NCBI GenBank assembly: GCA_963971575.1
Contig: OZ020622.1
Span: forward strand, 9,834,279 to 9,898,278
Direction of reading: 5' to 3'
From: Liopterus haemorrhoidalis
Lineage: Eukaryota; Arthropoda; Insecta; Coleoptera; Dytiscidae
Length of the DNA: 64,000 bases
The notes below the pieces were generated by a model. That model made no database searches. It was not told where the DNA came from and saw only the letters and a list, made by a program, of their open reading frames with translations. This document shows, one piece after another, positions 45,056-56,365 of the stretch; position 1 is the first letter of the stretch; each line of letters begins with the position of its first letter. Made by a program: the position numbers and the translations under genes.

Positions 45056-45525
45056 AATAGTACTGGAAAAAAATACAATACAATTATAATAACAATAATA
45101 TAGAAATACTAATCTATAATATAATACACCAACGTGTGTCCCTGCGTCGGTGCGTGCTATGACGTCAAAAATAAATTTGAAGCGAGATACCGAAATGTAA
45201 CGAAATATTCCGAAGCTCACCGAAATGTATATTGACATATAACGCGTGATAATAATAGTTGTTAATTGTTATGTTTACACAAAAATAATATAAATTAAAA
45301 TCATTAGTAGCAGAAAAATAATTATTAAAAAAAATATTTGGTCTTGATGAAAGTATGTAAGAAAAATGTGACTTTCTTTTCTTTATTATTATTTTTTCAA
45401 TGCTTTATTATTTTTTATTTCTACGATTAACGTTTCAAATTTTCAAAAATGTAAACATAATGCAGTGAGTAAAACACGCTTTGGTAAAAATGAATATTTT
45501 TTACAAAAAATTTCAGAGTCAGGTT
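45056..45525. other. unassigned AT-rich DNA
   Basis: No recognisable feature. Confidence 0.4.
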
Positions 45526-45529
45526 TCTT

Positions 45530-45670
45530 ATAAATCTCTTTTGTACTTTTTCTATTTGATTTTTGTAGGACATTGTTTTTGGGCTCCAGATTATATTCGC
45601 GTACTCTAATTTAAGTCGAACTAGTGCACAGTACAGTAAGTTGTAGATATCTTAAAATTACCACTGTTAC
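45530..45670 (-). pseudogene. jockey-like LINE fragment
   Basis: Reverse complement of 30030-30180: CTAATTTAAGTCGAACTAG and GGGCTCCAGATTATATTCG match the region encoding LVRPKLEYANTIWSP. Only about 140 bp remain. Confidence 0.78.
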
Positions 45671-45699
45671 ATTTTTTAAAAAAGTATATTTCGAAAAGT

Positions 45700-46916
45700 A
45701 CATATTAAACTTATTTTTGGCCTTGTTTTTCAATACATTTTTGGTACCGTAGTAAAAGTTTTTTCAATCCAGTGTCATACCATTCTGCCGCCATACTGGT
45801 TAGTCATCTTTCAACTTCTTGTTTCAAATTATCCTCGTTTGTGAAGCGTCTTCCCCCAAGATGTAGCTTCAGCTGCGGAAACAGTTGGAAGTTACTTGGT
45901 GCAAGGTCAGGGGAGTAAGGCGGATGTCCGAAAACATCCCATCGAAACGCCTCAAGCAGGTCTGACGAGCAGAGTGCGGGTGAGCGTTGTCGTGGAACAA
46001 ACTGTTTTTGTCAACTTTCCCCTCCTTTTGTTTTGGATCGCCTTTCTGAGTTTTCGCAACAACTCACAATAGCTGGCAGCTGTAATCGTGGTCCCACGGG
46101 GCAGGTAATTGATCAACAAAACCCCCTTGGAATCCCAAAAGACCGTTGCCATGACTTTTCCCGCGGATGCCACAACTTTCGCTTTTTTTGGTGTTGGCTC
46201 GTCCTTTAATTTCCACACAATACTCTGTCTTTTGGATTCGGGCGTCCAGTGATGGATCCATGTCTCGTCTCTGGTCACTATTCGGTCGAATAAACCGTCT
46301 CCCTCGTCGTCGAAAAATTGCTCAACTTTCTGCTCTTTGTGCTGTTTTGTAAGCAGGCGTCGAATTCACCTTGCACACACTTTCGATAAACACAGATCGT
46401 CAGAAATGATCCTGTAAAGTGATGCACGGTTTATTTCGACATTCGGAGACAGTTGAGAAAGGATTTCATCAAGCGTTAGGCGCCGATCGGTGTCAGTGAC
46501 CCTTCGAACATCTTCCACAACAGTCGTTGTGCGGGAAATGGAGAGGCGAACGCTTAGTTCATCGTGTTCATCGTGTAATGTCTCCCTTCAATGAATGATT
46601 GGCGCCAACGAGAAACCATTGGCCTGCAAATAACGTCTTCACCGTAAACACTACACAACTCACGATGAATTTCAGTAACATTTTAATTTTTTGCCGTCAA
46701 AAAACGAATAACACCACGAACTTCGCAATCGGCGGTAGGAGCAAATGGAGTCTCCATAGTGGCTGGAGCCTGACTGCCGGATCTATCGACGCACGCGCAT
46801 AGAAATTTTAGAGTGCTACCACTACACCCAGACGCAAATTCCCTGAGACTCCAGACTTTTCCCGCCAACTACACGGGTTAAAAAAAATAGTGTAACTTAA
46901 TTTTGAGATGAACCTC
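45700..46916 (-). pseudogene. mariner transposase relic, frameshifted (separate lineage)
   Basis: The 5' end CGAGGTTCATCTCAAAATT lies beside TA at 46917. ATG at 46758 opens METPFAPTADCEVRGVIRFL. After stops and shifts come ICRPMVSRWRQSFIEG (HTH), TLDEILSQLSPNVEINRASL, then an open frame 46278-45952 with TRDETWIHHWTPESK (first Asp) and SAGKVMATVFWD. The second block, LFHDNAHPHSARQT, and the third, HPPYSPDLAPSNFQLF, lie in other frames; in the third the Asp is Asn. The C-terminus is YDTGLKKLLLRYQKCIEKQG. The 3' TIR was not found. Inactive, and distinct from copies A-D. Confidence 0.85.
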
Positions 46917-46974
46917 GTAGTAAGTTAATTTTTAGGTATGTACTTTTTTCAATTTTTAATATATATTTTCAAAA

Positions 46975-47480
46975 CCATCAAAATGGGAGATAAAAAGAAG
47001 TAAAATGTACGAATACGGAGGCTATTCAACAGAAGAAGTAAGGAGGTAAAGAGAGAGTAGACATGGAATGCAGGAGATAATAGAAAGAATGAAGGACATA
47101 CAACAACAAGAATTAAGCGAGAGAATAAGCGGATCAAGGTACAATTATAAGTACAAGAAAAATTGGAGCACACAAAGACCGCTTTATCTAAAAGAAAAGG
47201 GAAACGGGAAAAAAAAAAAGAATAATTGCAAGGTTTAGATGTGGGAATGAAGAAAAAACAAACAAATTTTGGTTAGAAGAGGAGGATAAACGAAGTAGAA
47301 TGTGCAGAGAAGAAAGGGAGACGGTTGAACATCTGCTGGAAGGATGTGAAGAAATGAGAAGCAAAGGAGGAACAAAAGAAGATATTTTAAACGGAAATGG
47401 CTGCGGATATACATGGATGAAAGAGGTAATAGAAAGGAGAAAGGAAATCAAAGAAAAAGAAAATAATAAGAAATAATACA
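46975..47480 (+). pseudogene. LINE 3' end with Cys-rich tail
   Basis: The plus strand at about 47210-47476 reads IIARFRCGNEEKTNKFWLEE then SRMCREERETVEHLLEGCEE and a charged end (MKEVIERRKEIKEKENNKK) to a TAA. CGNEE..MC..E.ETVEHLLEGC is the Cys-His tail of insect LINE proteins. Upstream, stops interrupt. The AT-rich 3' flank runs into the element at 47559. The antisense frames here are shadows. Confidence 0.8.
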
Positions 47481-47558
47481 AAATAGATTTCAAGCCAACA
47501 GGCAGAAATTAAATTTATATTTTAGTTAAAATTATAATGTAAGGAATAAATATATATA

Positions 47559-48474
47559 CAAGGTGTCTCAAAAGAAATTTTATATTTATTTAGCTTACTG
47601 CGTGAACGCAACGTATCCGAGGGGCGCAGGGGTTATGTCAATCGGTAGCCTGGCTCTTGGGAATTCGATCGCTATGGAGCATTTCTCGGGAGCAGACCGC
47701 GCGTTATCCGTGCGAGAGTTTTACAAAAACGGTGATTCGGCGACTGTAGCGCGTAGAAAATTCTGCAGTATTCGAGGTTTTCGCCACTTAAATGATGCGC
47801 CAAGCATTCATCTCATTCGACATTGGGTTAAAAAGTTTGAAGAGACTGGTACAACGCTGGAAAAATCAAAATCCTGGCGACCTAGGTCATCAAGAACGGT
47901 AGAAAACGTGGAGAATGTTAATCAGTCTATTCGTGACGACCCGAACCTTTCAATTCGGAAGCGCGCAAGTGCTTTAAATGTGCATAGATCATCATTACAT
48001 CGCATTATGCACAAAGACCTAAAGCTGCACCCCTACAAAATTCAATTGGTGCAAGAATTAAAGCCCCAAGATGCTAGTCAGAGGCTTAATTCTCAGGCAA
48101 ATTGATCTCCCGGAGAGGTGACATAAATTGGCCTCCACGCAGTCCAGATTTAACCCCTATGGACTTTTTCCTATGGGGTTATCTTAAATCTAAAGTTTAC
48201 GCCAATAAACCGACTTCACTGGCGCATTTGAAGGAAAATATCCGTCACGAAATGGCAGCCATCCCTGAGTCCACCTGCCGAGACGTCATAAGTAATTTTA
48301 CTGTTCGATTAAATGAGTGCCGAGAACGCGAGGGTCTACATTTAGACGATATTATTTTTAAGAAATAAATCCCCAAAAAGTGTATTTTAATAATTCATTA
48401 ACATTTTTTCTATATACGGCTTACTTTTTTTTTAATCGATCCACTAAATATAAAATTTCTTTTGAGACACCTTG
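47559..48474 (+). mobile_element. Tc1/mariner-like element, complete ends, core deleted (copy 2)
   Basis: TIRs CAAGGTGTCTCAAAAGAAAT and inverse ATTTCTTTTGAGACACCTTG are about 31 bp, flanked by TA (47557-47558, 48475-48476). The frame from ATG 47635 carries the same N-terminal region as 19005-19834 (ALSVREFYKNGDSATVARRK, SIRKRASALNVHRSSLHRIM) and stops at 48103. A second frame, 48102-48368, holds the third catalytic block WPPRSPDLTPMDFFLWGYLK and the C-terminus (RECREREGLHLDDIIF-like). The first and second catalytic aspartates are deleted. Non-autonomous, but the ends look mobilisable. Confidence 0.88.
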
Positions 48475-48476
48475 TA

Positions 48477-49277
48477 GAATAAATTGTAATATGTAAATCT
48501 AATGTAATAGTATTAATTAAAATAAATTGAAATTGAATTGAATTGATATATATTTTCAAGTGGTGCCTTCCAAATATCGCAGTGTATGTAGAGTACACAT
48601 GAAATGAGACAAATCAAATACGACGAACACACGATACTGTCTCTTGATACGTATATATTTGTGTGTAGCCCGCTTAAAGAATTGGTGTGAAGCCAAAAGT
48701 CAATTCAACTGTCACTGGTCAACAAGAGAAACAACTGATGCACAAATATTTCTTACCATATTCAAAGTTACTGTTCTAAAACTTCAATTCTATATCTGCG
48801 ATAGTTTTATAGTTTTATAATATATTGAATGAAGTTTATACAAAACAATGTATCGCCTGGAGGTTTACTCTCCCTCATACCGGTATTGTAAACAATAAAC
48901 AAGTCTACGTTAATTTATAGCAATGTTAGAGTTTACAGTAACATTACTTGTTTTCGTAAAGTTATTATTAGTGTTATTTGAATGTATTAGACAGATTTAA
49001 TTAAAGTTCTAACACTCCAAACTTTCAAAATCATTGAGGTTATTAATGTCTAGACTTTTATCCCACAGATTTATAAACAAAAGCTGAAGAAAAAATGTGA
49101 AATATTTTAGCGTATTTATTTTCAACATTAAATCTACAAAATAAAGTATCATCCCTTACATCTAAGCCCTCTAAAAGAGAAAAATTTGAGTGATCGCTTG
49201 GTGTGAATTAATCATCACTCTTCAATAACCTGCCTGGCGCTGAAATTTCAGCGATTTTATTTCCGTATCTTTAATCT
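48477..49277. other. unassigned AT-rich DNA
   Basis: No recognisable feature. Confidence 0.4.
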
Positions 49278-49280
49278 GAC

Positions 49281-50603
49281 TAAGGGCTGCTTTTACAATC
49301 CTCGGATAAAGCTCGGATAAGATAAACATCGGAATAAACACCAGAATATTTTATCCAGCCAACGACAATTCAGATAAAGGGTAGTATAAGTTATTCCCTT
49401 GCTCTGATTGGTGAATATATATTTTGTTACCTAGCTACGGTAATTAAATTAAATTGGCATATCGTTGGCTGAAAATAATAAGGTTGTATGTGACATTTTT
49501 TGTCAAATGCACTTTTCAATACTATAGAGTTGTATGTCACGTAACCTACTTGTTCCAATAATTTCCATAAGATAGCATTACCGGTGTCGGAGAAAAAAGC
49601 AGAAAACCATAGTTGTATGTCTTAAAAAATAAGTTTTTTTTTAATTCATAATTTATGGTTTGACATACAACATCTTTTATGTTAAATATACAACATCTTT
49701 TTCGGGCACCTGGGTTACAAAAAATATTAAAAAGAATAAAACAAGGTCTTGAAGACTTTAAATATATTTAGAGACATTAAGGTTTCTACAAATAAAAATC
49801 CGTTACCAGAAAACAAGGTAATCGCTTTAAAATCTATGCTGGATTGGATGCCTACTATGGATAAATCTTATTATGAAACAATATTGCCAAGAAAGTAAAT
49901 CTCAAGAAAATAATAAAAATACAATTTATTTCGTTTAATTTTTTTTATTTCGAATGTTTCAGTTTCAGTTCAAATTATCTTAATTTATCTTAATTGTTTG
50001 TAAGATTAATATTTAATTTGTTATTATTTTGCAAGCATATTGTTTAATTTGTGTTTTTTAATCAAATAAAAATTTAATACGTGACTAACATTTGTTTACC
50101 TTTTCTGGTACCTTTTTAATAATTTTCAGAAACCTAAAAACTGAAGCTTTACCTATAAACTGAATTTTCCTCCGATATTACTTTGAACTACAAAGCTGTA
50201 TGTAACGTTAAGGTACTAAGTTTCGTGTTTTTCTTAATTACTAAGGTAATAAATTATATGTTCATTTTTCAAATTGTTAAAATGGTATTATTCAATTTTT
50301 TTTTTTTCAAAATAATGCGTTAATGACAATAACATATCAATATATAGTTATTAAAAAAATTTCTTCCTTGTATTGTAACCTTATATTGGTTTTTTCCATG
50401 TCAAAATTTTTGAAGCTTGTTTTCTCAAATGTAATACACTTCGACTTACATCCTTATTATTTTCAGCCAACGATGACACATAAACTGACAAGTTTATGTG
50501 TCATTACCAACTTTATTTTATTTACAATAAAACCATGGATAACATTCTTATACCTAAGATAGCTATACCACTACTTATCCGAGGTTTGTAAAAACGGCCC
50601 TTA
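49281..50603. mobile_element. 1.3-kb TIR element, superfamily unresolved
   Basis: Left TAAGGGCTGCTTTTACAATC-CTCGGATAA and the inverse right end (TTATCCGAGG...GGCCCTTA) form about 29-bp imperfect inverted repeats flanked by the 3-bp repeat gac (49278-49280, 50604-50606). Inside, the word GTTGTATGT recurs in both orientations. A 38-codon frame at 49782-49898 (KNPLPENKVIALKSMLDWMP then TMDKSYYETILPRK) follows an AG and looks like a terminal exon or transposase end. I do not recognise it. Confidence 0.7.
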
Positions 50604-50606
50604 GAC

Positions 50607-51320
50607 AGAAATAGCAAACTTGTTGTCTGATCCAAAAGTGTAACGTTAATCTCTCCATGGATCTTTAAGCGGCTGATAGTTATTTCGTAAATTTTCGTGC
50701 GAGGGTGAGAGTATTAACACGTTAAGACTGGTAAGACACATTGATCAAATACCTTCCTCTACTAGCAGATGAGGAGATTACGTTCCAAAAAGTTGTTTTA
50801 CATAGTTTATCTTTAATTTTAGAAGTTCAGAAGAGGGAAGATGACTTTCTTTCTAAACTGTCAATAAAATCATTATAATGATTAAACGAAAAAGTTCTTT
50901 CAGTATTTAACTTTCATTATTTAAAACATCGCCCAAAATATAACTGGAAACTTCAAGAAATAATATCTTTCAACAAAAAGGAATTATAACATCGTTATTT
51001 GTTCAACCAAGGATATTTTAAATTCGTCTTGGAATTGTCTGAATACCTTGAAAATTTCAACTACATTAATTTTCGTGCACAAAAATTTTATTTTTATTTG
51101 GAAAAATCAAAAAAGAAATTTATTGGTTCAAAACATTGATCGTCTGATAACAGCGGTCTTGCAATATTTCTGTATGAACATAGTAAATTAGTGGCAAAAG
51201 TTAAAGAGGATGTTATTAAAAATACCATGTTTGTATGCATCCCGTTTTTAAGACAAAAATTGAAGAAATATTTTATTTACTAAAAGCTACATTTAATCAA
51301 TATAGTATGTCTATATCTAG
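50607..51320. other. unassigned DNA
   Basis: No recognisable feature. Confidence 0.4.
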
Positions 51321-51324
51321 TCTA

Positions 51325-52482
51325 ACAAAAAACCCTTATAACGTCACTCATGTGTCTATCTGGCGGTCTGTCTGTCTGTTCGGTAAAAATTGTAGTCAAA
51401 CGGCTAAACCTAGCGAGTTGAAATTTGGCATGCTTATACAACTCTTTGACCCGCACATAGGAAAAATACTAAAACATCTAAAAAACATATTCCCCTAAAA
51501 ATATAAACAAATATCTCAGCTCATCGAAAAAACAAATATTTTTTTTAAATTCCTAGTAGTGGATCAAATAAAAGCCCTTAGTACGTGGATTAACGATCAA
51601 CATTTTATTTTTGCAAAATAAATTATTTTGATGCGATTTTTGCCAAAATTGTGCAAAAAAAAAAATGTCCCACACCTGTAGCACAGATGTATACCAGATG
51701 GTTTAAACTAAAAATTTGACCAAATTCTAAGTAATGTACATTGGTGTAAACCAGAATAGTACAACAGGAATTTTTGATCAGATTATGTTTTCGGAAAATA
51801 ACGCATTTTTTGTGTTTTTTTGTTGACGATGTACAAAAGTTATAGTTATGTAACACACTATACTAGAAGGCGTATCCTGGTCTAATGGTTAGCTTGTTCG
51901 CTTGCTACACAGCAAACTAGGGTTCGCTTCGGGGCAGAGGAGACAATTTTATTTTGTTTTTTGTTTTCCATTTCTATTTTGTTTTAATGATTTTTCAAAA
52001 TTATATTTTGGCAAATGTTGCATTTAATTTTTAAGAGCATAAATTTAATAACCTTCAATAAAATAATTTTAACAAAATTCAATAACGTTGGAATTGTTGG
52101 AATTATATTTTCATTATATGTGTCATGTATACAAAACCAGAGGGGCAGAGCATATGACTTAAAACAACCAATGGAAGCCATAGGCGCAATTTTCAAAATT
52201 TTAATGAACTTTGCTATATAAAAAAATACTGCACATATTTAGAAACCTAAATAATGGTATTAGGTATTCGAATTAAAATTAACAAAAAAATATTTTAACA
52301 TAAAGTTTTTAAAGCTCTTAGATTAACAGACGATAAATTATTTTAAAAATGTTGTTCATTTTGCCGTGATTACTACAAAGCAAAATTTATCCTACACACT
52401 CAGCATGCCGCCTTCACTTATTATATACCTGCGAAACCCTACAATGTGTGAAAATTCACACTTCACATCAATTTTTAATGCT
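51325..52482 (+). mobile_element. Helentron-like repeat copy 5
   Basis: Lacks the first few bases of the 5' end (starts at AAAAAACCCTTATAACGTC). It has a reduced GTCT tract, the conserved GGCTAAACCTAGCGAGTTG and TTTGGCATGCTTATA stretch, and a tRNA-like module at 51870-51941. The 3' end is ATACCTGCGAAACCCT plus hairpin GTGTGAAAATTCACAC. The frame at 51235-51498 is not a gene. Confidence 0.75.
51870..51941 (+). ncRNA. tRNA-like cassette in Helentron-like copy 5
   Basis: Box A-like TGGTCTAATGGTTAGCTTG and box B-like TAGGGTTCGCTTCGG lie about 25 nt apart, followed by AATTTTATTTTGTTTTTT, a likely polymerase III stop. Same class as the module at 27405-27490. Confidence 0.5.
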
Positions 52483-52578
52483 TAACAAAATTTAAAAACA
52501 CAACCAAATAACAAAATTTCCGAAGCACTCACTGAAATGTTTTTTATCAAATGATCTCAAAACTTAACACGTGTAAAG

Positions 52579-53037
52579 GGTAACCGACGAGTTCATCGAA
52601 AATCAATTCATCGAAAATCAATTCATCGATAATCGATTCATCGAAGATCAATTCATCGAAAATCAATTCATCGAAAATCAATTCATCGAATGATCAATTC
52701 ATCGAAAAAAAATATTTTGTAAATATTTGAGAGGAATGCCGAGGGCATCGGAAAGCCAAAAAAGCAGTGGTCAATAAAAGTAGACAGACTAAGAAATAAT
52801 TGTGTAAATTTTTTTATATGGGTTAAAAAAAGGTAAATAAAGTGACATAGTGTTTGAATATAAATAAAGAAATATAATAAGAAAACTTTACTAAATTTAA
52901 AAAATATTTACAAAATATTTTTTTTCAATGAATTGATCATTCGATGAATTGATCATTCGATGAATTGATTTTCGATGAATTGATTTTCGATGAATTGATT
53001 TTCGATGAATTGATTTTCGATGAACTTACCGTGAATC
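52579..53037. mobile_element. foldback-like element with tandemly repeated arms
   Basis: Left arm: about seven tandem copies of a 15-bp unit (TTCATCGAAAATCAA). Right arm: the same units inverted (TTGATTTTCGATGAA). A unique AT-rich core of about 200 bp lies between. Flanking direct repeats cgtgtaaag (52570-52578, 53038-53046) give a 9-bp duplication, which fits foldback elements. No coding signal. Confidence 0.82.
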
Positions 53038-53046
53038 CGTGTAAAG

Positions 53047-53620
53047 TCAATATCACTTTTACATTGTAATGTCATCTAGCGCTAAAAACGTGACGATGTT
53101 TTGCATCAGCCTATAAATATTGGGTAAGATCAAATGAAAAATGATCAAGTATTAATATGCAAGATATAAAGACAGTCCTGACAGCCAAGAGCAATCTGAT
53201 GGATGTTTTTGAGCAAGAACAAGTCAACTAGTCTGACGCTTCCAGAGAAAAGATTAAATATTTAATTTCTTATAATGCTGGGTATCGATTTAGTGGTCAT
53301 TTTAGCATGAGAGCTTATAAAAGACTTTTGTCCGAAGCAAGAAGCTATGCTGTAAAACTTAACAGGCAATTGAGTTCAGATCACTGAACTGGAACATTCA
53401 ATAAACCAGAAGCTTTTAACACACTATTTTTATTAATATAAAAATAGAGGTATTTATAAAAGATTGTTTATTAATCTCGTACGCAGTTTCACAAGTTTTA
53501 TATTTATCTTTAACAATGTTACCTGAAGGCAGAGATAAAAGGTGAAAAAATAATAAGATCGAGCATATGGATATTTACGCATGTGCAAAAATTATTGAGG
53601 TCATAGTTCAGTTGTAAAGC
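53047..53620. other. unassigned DNA
   Basis: No gene recognised. Confidence 0.4.
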
Positions 53621-53626
53621 AGTGGT

Positions 53627-53700
53627 TTTCAACTGGTATACCCCGGCACAAAACAGTGGCATGAGATTTAAAAACTTAGATATAGTAGATTTTAAAAATT
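53627..53700 (+). mobile_element. hAT-like terminal fragment
   Basis: CAGTGGTTTTCAACTGGTAT with ACCCCGG resembles an hAT end. No partner end was found. Confidence 0.4.
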
Positions 53701-54084
53701 TAGATCTAGAAAACAACGCTTAGGAGGACACTACACGTTAGTGTCCCGGTACAGTGTTGCCAAATGCGATTTCTATTGTGTTTATCTATGGAAGTAATAA
53801 AAATTGATGTGAAGTGTGAATATTCACACATTTCAGGGTTTCGCAGGTATATAATAAGTGAAGGCGGTATGCTGAGTGTGTAGGACAAATTTTACTTTGT
53901 AGTAATCACGGCAAAATGAACGATATTTTTAAAATAATTTATCGTCTGTTAATCATATAATAAGACTGGTTATTAAATTTACGCTCTTAAAAATTAAATA
54001 CAACATTTGTCAAAATATAACTAGAATTTTGACAAAATAATTTCAACATAATAAAAATGCAAAAAAAAACAGAAAAAATAAAAT

Positions 54085-54170
54085 TCGCTCCGTACTCGAA
54101 CTCGAAACCCTTCGTTTTCCAGCTTACGACACCAGTGCTCTAACCCATTAAGCTATCGCACGCCTTGCAT
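54085..54170 (-). ncRNA. tRNA-like cassette (Thr-CGT-like) in copy 6
   Basis: Minus strand: TAGCTTAATGGGTTAGAGCA (D-arm), then CTGGTGTCGTAAGCTGG, which folds as a 5-bp stem with wobbles around loop GTCGTAA (anticodon CGT, threonine), then box B-like GAGTTCGAGTAC and T-runs. The T-stem does not pair well and the variable region is overlong, so function is doubtful. Confidence 0.5.
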
Positions 54171-54641
54171 GTGAGTGTCTTACATTGGTATAACTTTTGT
54201 ACTTTGTGAACCAAAAACCACAAAAAATGCGTTATTTTCCGAAAACATAATCTGATCAAAAATTCCTGTTTTACTATTTCGGTTCACACCAATATACATT
54301 ACTTAGAATTTTTTTAGATTTTTAGTTTAAACCATCTGGGCTACAGGGTGTGGGACAAAATTTTTTTTGCACAATTTTGGCAAAAGTCGCTTCAAAATAA
54401 TTTATTTTGCAAAAATAAAAATTTGATCGTTAATTCACGTACTAAGGGCTTTCATTTGATACCATACTCAGAATTTTAAAAAAATATTTTTGTTTTTGAT
54501 GAGCACATATTTGTTTATATTTTTAGGGGGGTATGTTTTTTAGATGTTTTAGTATTTTTCCTATGTGCGGGTCAAAGAGTTGTATAAGCATGCCAAATTT
54601 CAACTCTCTAGGTTTAGCCGTTTGGCTATAATTTTTACCGA

Positions 54642-54663
54642 ACAGACAGACAGACTGACAGAA

Positions 54664-54743
<80 letters not shown>

Positions 54744-54760
54744 GGACGGACGGACGGACG
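54642..54760. repeat. (ACAG)n microsatellite
   Basis: About 25 ACAG units ending in ACGG variants. Part of the Helentron-like repeat. Confidence 0.95.
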
Positions 54761-54847
54761 GTATAAGGGTTTTTGGTCATACCTACAAAACCCTAAAAAT
54801 GGAAAGGGCAACAACGGCAACAACCACTGTAACTAAGAAACACAGTT

Positions 54848-55525
54848 TTTACTTGCCCGACCTTAATATATAAGGGGCAAGTATTGTAATCGCGAAAATT
54901 TTCGATGTCGAGATTTTGACGGATGACCACGTTTCATGGTCCAGGGAATCCAAAAAACCTATTTTCGAAGTGCCGTCCGTATGTGTGTGTGTGTGTGTGT
55001 CTGTCTGTCTGTGTGTATACACGATAACTCAAAAACGGTTTAACTTAAAGAGTTCGTTCTGGTACTAAAAAATTCTCCTATTAAATGGGAAGAACCCTAT
55101 TGTTTTTTATGAAAATCGGTTGACTAGAAATGGGAGTTTACTCGTGTCGATTTTAAGATTTTTGCGAATATTTAGCAACAGAAAAATATTTCGAAAAAAT
55201 TTATTGAACAAAAGTTACTATAAATGCAATAACTAATAACTTTTATTTGAGACGTTTTTTGATAAAACGAAAAATTTAGAATTTTTTTTGTAAAATTATT
55301 TAAAATTTTTCAAGTCTCAATTTTTTCATACTTATATGTAACGTTTCCATGGTCATGATAATTAATTCGTAACTAGTAAAGCAAGCCTTGGACAAAAATT
55401 TGTATAGAACATAATTTGATGTATTTTTGAAGATTTATCTAAATATTATTATTTTATTTTTTTAATTTACATTTTTTTTTTAAATATTTTTTTATGGGAG
55501 GGCAAGTCTAGCGGAGGTTTCCCTT
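54848..55525 (+). repeat. dispersed-type repeat with GT/CTGT tract
   Basis: Starts ACTTGCCCGACC, has GTCCGTATGTGTGTGTG and CTGTCTGTCTGTGTGTATAC, then ACGATAACTCAAAAACGG, and ends GGGCAAGTCTAGCGGAGG. A microsatellite followed by a conserved unique stretch recalls non-autonomous Helitron-like repeats, but only one copy is present here. Borders are approximate. Confidence 0.45.
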
Positions 55526-55544
55526 CGCCACTGGTTTAAAATTG

Positions 55545-55655
55545 AACAGTGTTTACAAATTGTCTTTGAATAAGAAAAAAAAATTAAACACTGAATTTTT
55601 CAGTGTTTAATTTAAACACTGTTTATTTTTTCTCTGAATAGCCCTGTAAATTTTT
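55545..55655. repeat. short palindromic MITE-like repeat
   Basis: A perfect palindrome around TAAACACTGAATTTTTCAGTG and an end CTCTGAATAGCCCTGT shared with 57550-57690. Confidence 0.6.
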
Positions 55656-56364
55656 TAATCGTAACTTTTTATTTTTATATTTTTGCTCTGTACAGAAGAG
55701 CCAATTTTTGCACTTCGTTAAAATCCCGTGTTAAACTGCTACGTTCCGCGTTTCGTTGCATATTTGTTAAAATGATATCTCTTAGATGCATTGCGCCCGA
55801 TCTCGTTCATTTTACTTTTGCGCCTGACAGTGGGTTGATAAACATAAGCTCCTAATTAATAATGTACTGAAACTTTATTAATATATTCAAATTAGTATTT
55901 CTGATGTTAGATTATTGTGTTAGAGCATCAGTTTACAAAGTTGTAAAGTGTTTAATAGTGTTGCTAAGAAGCAAAACAATTATGATATGGTTTAAGTTTA
56001 GGTTCTTATATGAAATTGCAAGTGTTAAAGTTGGAGCCGGAAAAGCGCCGAGAGCTCTGGCCACTATCTCAGAACTTCCTTACGTTCCGTCTAGCGTAAT
56101 TGATCATGGATCCTGCTATTAACTTGTTGTGGCCAACGTTTATGAGGCGATCACTGAGAGATTTCACAGATGAAGAACTTAATAGTTGTTCTTAGATCAT
56201 GATAGGATACATCCCTACTTTAACAAACAACTCATGTTAACAGGTAACTGTTAAAAATGTTATTATGTGGAAGTGATTTTTTGGGTTTAGTAAGCATTAA
56301 CAAGAAACTTTTAAACCGTCATGTGACTGTCTACTAAACTGTAATCATATTGCCCCATTTTATT
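55656..56364. other. unassigned DNA
   Basis: No gene supported. The short frame at 55904-56122 shows no domain. Confidence 0.4.
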
Positions 56365-56365
56365 A

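Larger units (their letters stand above)
53797..54805 (-). mobile_element. Helentron-like repeat copy 6
   Basis: Minus-oriented full copy. It starts AAAATTGATGTGAAGTGTG with hairpin GTGTGAATATTCACAC and ends with a long (ACAG)n tract (54642-54760) and CATACCTACAAAACCCTA. The nearly perfect microsatellite gives spurious VCLSVCLS frames. The tRNA-like module is at 54085-54170. Confidence 0.78.

Noticed and set aside
46949..47493. Hydrophobic minus-strand frames resembling membrane proteins
   Set aside because: Antisense of an A/G-rich LINE 3' coding end; the hydrophobicity comes from T-rich complement.
54523..54823. Open frames of VCLSVCLS and RPSVCLSV repeats
   Set aside because: Caused by the (ACAG)n tract inside the Helentron-like repeat.
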